DNA of 6,110 bases from a bacterium (GTDB lineage: Bacteria; Desulfobacterota; JAPLJL01), in NCBI GenBank assembly GCA_028713675.1, contig JAQTNV010000100.1, forward strand, positions 1-6,110, in the 5' to 3' direction. Positions within the stretch are counted from its first letter, which is position 1, and every line of letters begins with the position of its first letter. Below, piece after piece: positions 1-5,207 of this stretch. Both the position numbers and the translations under genes were made by a program. The notes under the pieces are model-generated. The model worked only from the letters and a program-made list of their open reading frames with translations, had not been told where the DNA came from and made no database searches.

Positions 1-15
1 TTTCCTTTCTGGAAT

Positions 16-717
16 TTATTTTGAGCCCTGAACCTTGAACCCTGAACTTTTATACAACCCGTTTTCCTCGATATATTCCTCCACTTCCTGGGGCAGGAGG
101 TAACGGATCGACTGGCCGGCGCGGGCCCGGCTGCGAATTTGGGTGGAGGAAACCTCGAAACCGGTAACCGGCAGGATAAATATCCTCTTGCCCGGATCGT
201 CCAGGTCCCGGAGCGAACTGGAAAACAACGGCTTGAGCTTCGGGGGACAGCTGACCCGGCCGCCCCCGGGGAGTCCGGGCCGGGTCACCACCACCACCCG
301 GCAGAGCTCCAGGAGCCGCCGGTATTCCTTCCAGGTTTCGATCTCCCGGAAGGAATCCAGACCCATGAGGCAGTAAAGCTCGACGCTCAGCCGGGAAAGA
401 AAATATTCCACGGTCTGGACCGTATATGAAGGCTTTTCCAGGCAGGCGATTTCCACGTCGGAAACGGAAAAATAAACGTTATCGGCCACCGCCCTTTCCA
501 CCATCTCCAGCCGGTGCCGGGGATCGGAAAGGGGCTCGCCCTGCTTGTGCGGAGGCAGGGCGGCGGGAACAAAGATCACCTGGTCAAGGGGAAGCAGGAG
601 GCGCGCCTCTTCCGCCGCCCGGAGGTGGCCGTAATGAATAGGGTCGAAGGTCCCCCCGAATAACCCGACCCTTTTTAATTTCGGGATTCGGGGATCGGGA
701 ATGCGGAATTTAGGCAA
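16..717 (-). CDS. nadD: Nicotinate-nucleotide adenylyltransferase NadD, with uncertain start and repeat-encoded ends
   Basis: Cytoplasmic enzyme that joins nicotinate mononucleotide and ATP to make deamido-NAD in NAD synthesis. Numbered from the TTG at 717 (233 aa), it shows the nucleotidyltransferase signature GGTFDPIHYGH (21-31), PPHK (55-58), SYTVQTVEYF (97-106), GLDSFREIETW (119-129) and the C-terminal SSTQIR (190-195) with YLLPQEVEEYI. The family normally begins M-K-R-x-G-L-F-G-G, but here the expected start position is a TTA leucine codon (676-678). The only in-frame start codons between there and the proA stop are TTG at 717 and GTG at 777 (17 bases after the proA stop; 253 aa). Both lie inside a heptamer repeat and neither has a clear Shine-Dalgarno site. 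TTG is used here only because it is nearest to the conserved domain. The last ten residues (SSGFKVQGSK) also come from repeat sequence, after a normal family ending at GLYK. The function is secure; the start is not. Confidence 0.9.
   Translation of the reverse strand: MPKFRIPDPRIPKLKRVGLFGGTFDPIHYGHLRAAEEARLLLPLDQVIFVPAALPPHKQGEPLSDPRHRLEMVERAVADNVYFSVSDVEIACLEKPSYTVQTVEYFLSRLSVELYCLMGLDSFREIETWKEYRRLLELCRVVVVTRPGLPGGGRVSCPPKLKPLFSSSLRDLDDPGKRIFILPVTGFEVSSTQIRSRARAGQSIRYLLPQEVEEYIEENGLYKSSGFKVQGSK
22..49. repeat. Heptamer array A (TGARCYY words) overlapping the nadD 3' end
   Basis: Four tandem 7-base words fit TGARCYY on the plus strand, beginning at 22, 29, 36 and 43 (TGAGCCC, TGAACCT, TGAACCC, TGAACTT). 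Read on the minus strand in the nadD frame they encode the final residues of the protein. The array lies next to the window edge, so any partner arm or further words cannot be seen. Confidence 0.8.
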
Positions 718-798
718 TTGATTTCGGAACTCGGACTTTGAGCTTTGGTTTTTCCCTTTTGTATTTTTTTCTTTCACTTTGAACTTTGATCTTTTACT
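679..798. repeat. Heptamer array B between proA and nadD
   Basis: Twelve consecutive 7-base units run from 679 to 762, then one 8-base unit (763-770) and four more heptads (771-798). On the plus strand the units at 679-734 resemble AWTTCGG (for example TTTCGGG, ATTCGGG, GATCGGG, ATTTCGG). From 735 onward they change to CTTTGA or T-rich words (ACTTTGA, GCTTTGG, TTTGAAC, TTTGATC). The array fills the whole gap between the proA stop and the first conserved NadD codon. It supplies the only candidate nadD start codons. Confidence 0.8.
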
Positions 799-2050
799 CT
801 CGGATCTGTCCTTCCCCCAGGGCGAAATATTTCTGGGTGGTGAGTTCCCGGAGTCCCATCGGTCCGAAGGCGTGCAGCCTGGTCGTGCTGATCCCGATCT
901 CCGCCCCCAGGCCGAGCTCGCCCCCGTCGTTGAACCGGGTGCTGGCGTTGACCAGCACCAGCGAGCTCTGCACCTCGCGGACAAAGCGGCGGGACTCTTC
1001 GTAATCCCGGGTGATGATCGCCTCGGTGTGCGCGGATCCGTACGTTTCAATATGTTTTATCGCCGCGGCGAGGCCGCCCACCACCCGGACGGCCAGGATC
1101 AGGTCCAGGTATTCGGCGTACCAGTCCTCCTCCGTGGCCCTCTTGGCCCGCGGAACAAGCTTCCGGGTTTCCGGGCAGCCGCGGAGTTCCACCCCAGCCT
1201 CCTGAAGTTTCTTCGCGATCCGGGGCAGAAAGGCCGCCGCCGCTTTCCGGTCCACCAGCAAAGTCTCCAGGGCGTTGCAGACCCCCGGCCGCTGGACCTT
1301 GGCGTTGAGAATGACCTTCTCGGCCAGGTCGAAGTCGGCGCTCGCGGCCACGTAGATGTGGCAGACGCCTTTGTAATGCTTGATCACCGGGATCCGGGAG
1401 CGTTCGACCACGTAGCGGATCAGTCCCTCCCCGCCCCGGGGAATCACCAGGTCGATCAGCTCCTCCAGTTTCAGGAGCTCGCCGATCAGCTCGCGCTCGG
1501 TCCAGGGAACGATCGAGACCGCGGCCGGCGGCAGACCCGCCCCGGCCAGCGCGGCCTGCAGAACCCGGGCGATGGCCAGGTTGGAATTGATCGCCTCCGA
1601 TCCCCCCCGGAGAATCGCCGCGTTTCCGGATTTCAGCGTGAGCCCCGCGGCGTCGGAGGTGACGTTGGGACGGGCCTCGTAGATGATGCAGATCACCCCC
1701 AGCGGGATCCGCATCCGCCCCACCCGGAGCCCGTTCGGGCGGCTCCAGACCTCGGGGATTTCCCCCACCGGGTCGGGAAGCGCGGCCACCGCCCGGAGCC
1801 CGGAAGCCATCTCGGCGATCCGCTTCTCGTTGAGCTTGAGTCGGTCGAGCATGGCTCCGGAAAGGCCGTGGGCGGACGCCTGGCCGAGATCCTTCCGGTT
1901 CGCGGCCAGGATCTTCCGGCTTTCCTTTTCCAGCCCCTCCGCCATCTTCTGGAGGGCCCGGTTTTTCCGGTTGGTATCGGTCCGGGCCAGTTGCCGGCTC
2001 GCTTCCCGGGCCGCGCCCGCGATCTTGAGCAGATCTTTTTTTCTATCCAT
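794..2050 (-). CDS. proA: Gamma-glutamyl phosphate reductase (glutamate-5-semialdehyde dehydrogenase) ProA
   Basis: NADPH-dependent reduction of gamma-glutamyl phosphate to glutamate-5-semialdehyde, the second step of proline synthesis, directly after ProB. The product is 418 aa, the usual length. Aldehyde-dehydrogenase-fold landmarks are visible: the nucleotide-binding region with PLGVICIIYEARPNVTSDA (116-134) and LRGGSEAINSN (147-157); IPRGGEGL (203-210); the catalytic cysteine C258 in QRPGVCNALET (253-263); and the C-terminal NASTRFNDGGELGLGAEIG followed by RLHAFGPMGL (391-400). The ATG at 2050 is chosen because an AGGAG lies six bases upstream and the family N-terminus fits. It is separated from proB by a 225-base repeat-filled spacer, so it has its own ribosome binding site rather than overlap coupling. 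The last codons and the stop merge into the repeat array at 679-798. Confidence 0.97.
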   Translation of the reverse strand: MDRKKDLLKIAGAAREASRQLARTDTNRKNRALQKMAEGLEKESRKILAANRKDLGQASAHGLSGAMLDRLKLNEKRIAEMASGLRAVAALPDPVGEIPEVWSRPNGLRVGRMRIPLGVICIIYEARPNVTSDAAGLTLKSGNAAILRGGSEAINSNLAIARVLQAALAGAGLPPAAVSIVPWTERELIGELLKLEELIDLVIPRGGEGLIRYVVERSRIPVIKHYKGVCHIYVAASADFDLAEKVILNAKVQRPGVCNALETLLVDRKAAAAFLPRIAKKLQEAGVELRGCPETRKLVPRAKRATEEDWYAEYLDLILAVRVVGGLAAAIKHIETYGSAHTEAIITRDYEESRRFVREVQSSLVLVNASTRFNDGGELGLGAEIGISTTRLHAFGPMGLRELTTQKYFALGEGQIRE

Positions 2051-2056
2051 CCCTAT

Positions 2057-2061
2057 CTCCT
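2057..2061 (-). promoter_or_regulatory. Ribosome binding site of proA
   Basis: AGGAG on the minus strand, six bases before the ATG at 2050. It lies just outside the repeat-filled spacer, so proA keeps its own initiation site despite the array. Confidence 0.8.
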
Positions 2062-2088
2062 ACTTGATCTATACCACTCTGGTTTTTC

Positions 2089-2263
2089 GCATAGAGCATA
2101 GGGCATAGGGCATAGAGCCTAGCGTGATTCAAAATATTGGAGATCGGAGATGGGAGAGAGGGAATAAATATTTACAAATGATTTTTTATTTCTTCCCCAA
2201 TCTCCGATCTTCAATCTTCTATCTCCATTTTTTGACTTTTACCCTCTGCCCTATGCTCTCTGC
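2089..2263. repeat. Nested coaxial inverted repeat in the proB-proA spacer
   Basis: The outer arms 2089-2109 and 2243-2263 match as reverse complements at 19 of 21 positions, including a 13-base perfect run (AGAGCATAGGGCA at 2093-2105 against 2247-2259). The inner arms 2136-2151 and 2200-2215 match at 15 of 16, the exception being a G-T pair. A small AATAAA/TTTATT pair (2163-2168, 2185-2190) lies at the core. All three share one centre near 2176, so the spacer is one large decayed palindrome able to form a long hairpin in the transcript. No T-run follows, so it does not look like an intrinsic terminator. Confidence 0.8.
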
Positions 2264-2277
2264 CCTTTGCTCTTTTC
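2089..2277. repeat. Heptamer array C, a 27-unit array filling the proB-proA spacer
   Basis: Recognisable 7-base words occur in one phase across 189 bases on the plus strand. GCATAGR appears four times (2089-2116). GGAGAT-type words follow (2138-2158), then TCTYCNA words (2201-2228) and YCTNTGC words (2243-2270). The middle, about 2124-2200, is AT-rich and more decayed, but words on either side stay in register (starts leave the same remainder on division by 7). The array ends at the proB stop codon. Confidence 0.85.
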
Positions 2278-3415
2278 AGATGATCGCCAGGTCATCCCGG
2301 TGGATCACCTCGTCGCGGTATTTGTACCCCAGGATCCGTTCGATGTCCTGGGTATTGTGCCCGCCGATTTTTTTCACTTCTTCCGAACTGTAGGCCGTGA
2401 GGCCCCGCGCGAACTCCTGGCGTTTCGCGTTCATGATCCGGACCGGGCTCCCGATCGGGAACCTGCCTTCCACCCCGACGATCCCGGAGGGCAGGAGACT
2501 CTTCCCTTTTTCCCGGAGGGCGGTCTCGGCACCCGCGTCCACCAGGATGATCCCCGCCGGCTTCAGGTTATAGGCGATCCAGGACTTCCGCCCCTGCAGG
2601 CGCCGGGACGGGGGCGGGCAGAAAGTCCCCACCGTTTCCCCGGCCATGACTTTTCGCAGGGTCCCGGCTTTTAAACCGTTGGCGATCACCACCGGCACCC
2701 CGAAACGGATGGCCCGGGTCGCGGCCTCGATCTTGCTCCTGATCCCCCCGGTGCCGAGGGGATTGGCCTTCCCCAGGCCCGGGAGTTTTACCTTCTCCTC
2801 CCCCAGGAAGAGGACCGGGACCAGCTGGGCTTCCCGGTTCTGCCGGGGATCGGCGGAAAAGAGGCCGTCGATATCCGAGAGAATGACCAGGAAATCGGCC
2901 TTGACCAGGTTGGTCAGGTGGGCGGCGAGGTTGTCGTTGTCCCCGAACTTGATCTCCTCCACCGCCACGGTGTCGTTCTCGTTCACGATCGGAAGCACCT
3001 TGAACCGGAGCAGGGTCTGCACCGCCGCCCGGGCGTTCAGGAACCGGGTCCGGTCGGCCAGGTCCGCGTGGGTCAGGAGGATCTGGGCAACCCGGATTTT
3101 GTGCCGGGCGAAGGCCTCGATGTACAGATCCATCACCTGGACCTGCCCCACCGCCGCCGCCGCCTGTTTTTCCGGGATGGTGCGGGGGCGTTCCTTGAAC
3201 TTCAGCTTCCCGGTCCCGGAAGCGATGGCCCCCGAGGTAACCAGGACGACCTCCCGCCCGGATTTGCGGACCCGGGCGATATCGTCGGCCAGCCCGAAGA
3301 CGATCTTCCGGTTCAGGTTCCGCGTCCCGGCAGTCAGCGCGCTCGAGCCGATTTTCACCACCACCCGCCGGGATTTCCGGACCAGGCTTTTTCTTTCCTG
3401 TTCAATCTTTTCCAT
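2276..3415 (-). CDS. proB: Glutamate 5-kinase ProB (amino-acid kinase plus PUA domain)
   Basis: Phosphorylates glutamate on the gamma carboxyl with ATP, the committed step of proline synthesis; its unstable product is passed to ProA, encoded next. The protein is 379 aa, the long form with two domains. The amino-acid kinase domain has VVVKIGSSALT (18-28), VTSGAI (59-64), LPIVNENDTVA (141-151), the glutamate-site FGDNDNLAA (157-165), LSDIDGLF (179-186) and GTGGIRSKIEAA (221-232). A C-terminal PUA domain covers about 285-360 (ILVDAGAETAL, SLLPSGIVGV). The THADLADRTRFLNAR stretch (115-129) lies where feedback-resistant mutations map in E. coli ProB, and its key Asp (D118) is kept, so proline inhibition is plausible (inferred). 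The ATG at 3415 lies inside the end of obgE (14-base overlap) with no strong Shine-Dalgarno site, which suggests translational coupling. The TGA stop (2276-2278) touches the repeat array downstream. Confidence 0.97.
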   Translation of the reverse strand: MEKIEQERKSLVRKSRRVVVKIGSSALTAGTRNLNRKIVFGLADDIARVRKSGREVVLVTSGAIASGTGKLKFKERPRTIPEKQAAAAVGQVQVMDLYIEAFARHKIRVAQILLTHADLADRTRFLNARAAVQTLLRFKVLPIVNENDTVAVEEIKFGDNDNLAAHLTNLVKADFLVILSDIDGLFSADPRQNREAQLVPVLFLGEEKVKLPGLGKANPLGTGGIRSKIEAATRAIRFGVPVVIANGLKAGTLRKVMAGETVGTFCPPPSRRLQGRKSWIAYNLKPAGIILVDAGAETALREKGKSLLPSGIVGVEGRFPIGSPVRIMNAKRQEFARGLTAYSSEEVKKIGGHNTQDIERILGYKYRDEVIHRDDLAII

Positions 3416-4415
3416 CGTCTGATTTTTTCTGCACCATCCCTAAAAGATAACCGGCCACTTCCCGGATGCCTTCCCCGGTCAGGGCCGAAATCGGGAAGGT
3501 CCCGATCTTCTTCCTTTTGAAGGCTTTCTCCACCGCGGCCTGTTTTTCCTGTCCCTCCGGGAGGTCGACCTTGTTCAGGACCACGATCCGGGGTTTTTCC
3601 GGAAGGCCCCGGCCGAAAGCGGTGATTTCCCCGAGCAGCACCCGGTAATCATCCCGCGGGTCCGGCCGGGAAAGGTCGAGGACCAGGAGGAGGATGCGGG
3701 TCCGCTCGAGGTGCTTTAAAAATTGGATTCCCAGCCCCTCGCCCCGGTGCGCCCCCTCGATCAGCCCGGGAATGTCCGCGATCACGTAATTGACCAGGCG
3801 GTCCGGGGACTCGGCCACCCCCAGGTTGGGGGTAAGCGTGGTGAAGGGATAGTCGGCGATCTTGGGATGGGCGTGGGTCAGTTTCGAGATAAAGGTGGAC
3901 TTGCCGGCGTTGGGCAAGCCAAGGAGTCCCACGTCGGCCAGAAGCTTGAGCTCGAGGAAAAGGTTTTTCTCCTCGCCGGGAGCGCCGGACTCGGCCCGGC
4001 GGGGCGCCTGGTCGGTAGAGGTGGCGAAATGGGAGTTGCCGCGCCCGCCCTTTCCTCCCCAGGCGGCCACGTACCGGTCGCCGGGACGGTCAAGGTCGCG
4101 GAGGAGTTCGCCGGTTTCGGCGTCGCGGACGACCGTCCCGGGTGGAACCGGGATCACCACGTCCTGGCCGTTCCGCCCGGCCAGTTTTTTGCCTTTTCCC
4201 GGGATTCCGGACTGCGCTTTGAATTGTTGACGGAAGTGAAAATCTGAGAGGCTGGAGACCTGGCGATCGGCCTGGATGATTATATCTCCCCCTTTTCCAC
4301 CGTCCCCGCCATCCGGCCCGCCGCGGGGAACGAATTTCTCTCGGCGAAAGCTGACGCAGCCATTTCCGCCCGAGCCAGAAATGACCCGGATCCTGGCTTC
4401 GTCAATAAATCTCAC
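3402..4415 (-). CDS. obgE: Obg-family GTPase (ribosome large-subunit assembly)
   Basis: Essential P-loop GTPase that associates with the 50S subunit and acts in its maturation and in stress and growth control. The product is 337 aa. An N-terminal glycine-rich Obg fold spans about 1-158 ([20 protein letters not shown], then [13 protein letters not shown]). It is followed by the G domain: G1 GLPNAGKS (166-173), switch [11 protein letters not shown] (190-199), G3 [16 protein letters not shown] (214-229), G4 NKVD (281-284) and G5 SAL (310-312). It ends soon after the G domain (KKSDDGKD), so the OCT domain of Bacillus-type Obg and any long acidic tail are absent. The start is GTG at 4415, sharing GTGA with the rpmA stop. 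This overlap and the lack of a strong Shine-Dalgarno site point to translation coupled to rpmA. The rplU-rpmA-obg order is the classic bacterial arrangement. Confidence 0.97.
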   Translation of the reverse strand: MRFIDEARIRVISGSGGNGCVSFRREKFVPRGGPDGGDGGKGGDIIIQADRQVSSLSDFHFRQQFKAQSGIPGKGKKLAGRNGQDVVIPVPPGTVVRDAETGELLRDLDRPGDRYVAAWGGKGGRGNSHFATSTDQAPRRAESGAPGEEKNLFLELKLLADVGLLGLPNAGKSTFISKLTHAHPKIADYPFTTLTPNLGVAESPDRLVNYVIADIPGLIEGAHRGEGLGIQFLKHLERTRILLLVLDLSRPDPRDDYRVLLGEITAFGRGLPEKPRIVVLNKVDLPEGQEKQAAVEKAFKRKKIGTFPISALTGEGIREVAGYLLGMVQKKSDDGKD

Positions 4416-4672
4416 CCGCTGGCTTCGGGGATAATGCTGACCCGCGTTCGACCGCTGCTCTTCCGATATACCACCCGGCCGGGGATGCGGGCGAAAATGG
4501 TGAAATCGCTGCCCATTCCGACGTTGAGTCCCGGGTGGATCCGGGTCCCGACCTGGCGGACCAGGATCGAGCCGGCAGTCACCACCTGGCTTCCATAAAC
4601 CTTCACGCCGCGGCGCTGTCCACCGCTGTCGCGCCCGTTGTGGCTGGAACCCTGTCCCTTTTTATGAGCCAT
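4412..4672 (-). CDS. rpmA: 50S ribosomal protein L27
   Basis: Large-subunit protein whose flexible N-terminus reaches toward the peptidyl-transferase centre. The product is 86 aa, the normal size. It starts [19 protein letters not shown], followed by [20 protein letters not shown] and the conserved region [18 protein letters not shown]. No extra residues precede MAHKK, so it lacks the Prp-cleaved leader seen in Firmicutes L27, and no prp gene sits beside it. The ATG at 4672 has a perfect GGGAGGT five bases upstream. Its TGA stop overlaps the GTG of obgE. The KKGQGSS start differs from the KKAGGST of E. coli and is the style I associate with PVC-type and related lineages (an impression, not a test). 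Confidence 0.98.
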   Translation of the reverse strand: MAHKKGQGSSHNGRDSGGQRRGVKVYGSQVVTAGSILVRQVGTRIHPGLNVGMGSDFTIFARIPGRVVYRKSSGRTRVSIIPEASG

Positions 4673-4677
4673 AATTT

Positions 4678-4684
4678 ACCTCCC
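4678..4684 (-). promoter_or_regulatory. Ribosome binding site of rpmA
   Basis: GGGAGGT on the minus strand, a near-complete anti-16S match, five bases before the ATG at 4672. It lies 12 bases past the hairpin at 4697-4728, so the hairpin could affect access to it (inferred). Confidence 0.85.
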
Positions 4685-4696
4685 GAGCTCTGCGAG

Positions 4697-4728
4697 GCCC
4701 GCCGAAGCCAACCTTAGCGAGGGCGGGC
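4697..4728. repeat. GC-rich hairpin element upstream of rpmA
   Basis: GCCCGCC (4697-4703) and GGCGGGC (4722-4728) form a perfect 7-base stem. Inside it a shorter GCTA/TGGC stem can form on the minus strand. It lies between heptamer array D and the rpmA ribosome binding site and has no T-run, so it is more like a REP-type dispersed hairpin or a regulatory fold than a terminator. It is much more GC-rich than the array beside it. Confidence 0.65.
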
Positions 4729-4741
4729 TGATCACGCATAA

Positions 4742-4811
4742 AATTCCAATTACCAAACAAACCCGAATGGCAATTAAATTGTCATTCGAAAATCGTCAAT
4801 CGTCAATTGAA
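4742..4811. repeat. Heptamer array D between rplU and rpmA
   Basis: Ten 7-base units end exactly at the base before the rplU stop codon (4812-4814). Several fit an AATYNNN pattern on the plus strand: AATTCCA, AATTGTC, AATCGTC twice in a row (4791-4804) and AATTGAA. Other units are degenerate. The call rests on the shared 7-base spacing and on the likeness to the other arrays. Confidence 0.65.
4764..4788. repeat. Short palindrome inside array D
   Basis: CGAATGGCAATT (4764-4775) and AATTGTCATTCG (4777-4788) are reverse complements except for one G-T pair, centred on 4776. It can form a tight hairpin of about 10 to 11 pairs in the rplU-rpmA transcript. No T-run follows. Confidence 0.65.
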
Positions 4812-5126
4812 TCAGCCGGCCTTGATCGACTCGATCTTGACCCGGGTGAAAAGCTGGCGGTGGCCCCACCTTTTCTGTTCGCTCTTCCGCTTCTTGAATT
4901 TCCCCGCATGGATTTTCCGGCCTTTACCCTGCTCGATGATGGTCCCGGAGACCGAAGCCCCCTTGACCACCGGCTTGCCGATTTTTACCTTACCGTCTTC
5001 CTGAATGAGGAGAACGTCCTCGAGTTTCACCTTGCTCCCCTTGTCGCCGGGGATCTTCTCGATTCGGACCGACTCTCCTTCGGAAACCCGGTACTGCTTC
5101 CCTCCGGTTCTGATGACTGCGTACAT
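4812..5126 (-). CDS. rplU: 50S ribosomal protein L21
   Basis: Ribosomal large-subunit protein that binds 23S rRNA. The product is 104 aa, the typical length. The family opening MYAVIRTGGKQYRVSEGESVRIEKI is clear, as are LEDVLLIQEDGKVKIGKPVVKGASV in the middle and the basic RNA-binding end KFKKRKSEQKRWGHRQLFTRVKI (about 76-98). The ATG at 5126 has AGGAG eight bases upstream. It is the first gene after a probable promoter and so likely heads the rplU-rpmA-obgE-proB-proA-nadD transcript. The TGA stop (4812-4814) is immediately followed in the transcript by a heptamer array. Confidence 0.98.
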   Translation of the reverse strand: MYAVIRTGGKQYRVSEGESVRIEKIPGDKGSKVKLEDVLLIQEDGKVKIGKPVVKGASVSGTIIEQGKGRKIHAGKFKKRKSEQKRWGHRQLFTRVKIESIKAG

Positions 5127-5134
5127 TTTGTTTT

Positions 5135-5139
5135 CTCCT
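5135..5139 (-). promoter_or_regulatory. Ribosome binding site of rplU
   Basis: AGGAG on the minus strand, eight bases before the ATG at 5126. It fixes the rplU start. Confidence 0.8.
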
Positions 5140-5150
5140 AACTGTGAAAT

Positions 5151-5188
5151 ATCCTAACGAAAATTAACAAGAATTCCAAGCCTGTCAA
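5151..5188 (-). promoter_or_regulatory. Probable sigma-70-type promoter for the rplU cluster
   Basis: On the minus strand a perfect -35 box TTGACA (5188-5183) is followed after 16 bases by TAATTT (5166-5161), a weak -10. A second overlapping pair is TTGGAA (5179-5174), 17 bases, then TAGGAT (5156-5151), matching four of six at each box. Either would start transcription 20-30 bases before the rplU ATG. The surrounding spacer is AT-rich compared with the genes. This is the only spacer in the window without heptamer words. Confidence 0.6.
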
Positions 5189-5207
5189 GGGATTAGCTCC
5201 GGAAATC

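Noticed and set aside
1-15. Possible next gene of the cluster (rsfS often follows nadD in such clusters)
   Set aside because: Only 15 bases remain after the nadD stop; nothing can be identified.
139-429. Plus-strand open frame with a His run
   Set aside because: The His run is simply the complement of Gly- and Val-coding codons of nadD; no independent support.
718-1050. Upstream extension of the nadD frame to an ATG at 1050
   Set aside because: It would run 250 bases through proA in another frame and give Arg- and Ser-rich nonsense before the conserved domain.
779-2101. Plus-strand open frame of 440 codons opposite proA
   Set aside because: It is the antisense shadow of a clear proA gene in GC-rich DNA. 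It has no recognisable domain, is rich in Gly, Pro, Arg and Asp as shadows usually are, and has no ribosome binding site.
2089-2263. Palindrome as a Rho-independent terminator between proB and proA
   Set aside because: The stem is long and AT-mixed, lacks a following T-run on the minus strand, and proA has no visible promoter of its own, so read-through is expected.
2089-2277. CRISPR array
   Set aside because: Units are 7 bases, contiguous and degenerate; there are no 20-40 base repeats with unique spacers and no cas genes.
2124-2393. Plus-strand open frame of 89 codons across the proB-proA spacer
   Set aside because: It reads heptamer repeat words and then the complement of the proB end; no domain and no ribosome binding site.
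2918-3520. Plus-strand open frame of 200 codons opposite proB and the obgE end
   Set aside because: Antisense shadow crossing two real genes, low-complexity and rich in His, Pro, Gly and Arg, with no family likeness.
5190-5207. Intrinsic terminator after the sigma-54 activator
   Set aside because: GGATT and AATCC can pair over five bases, but the stem is weak and no T-run follows, so it was not called.
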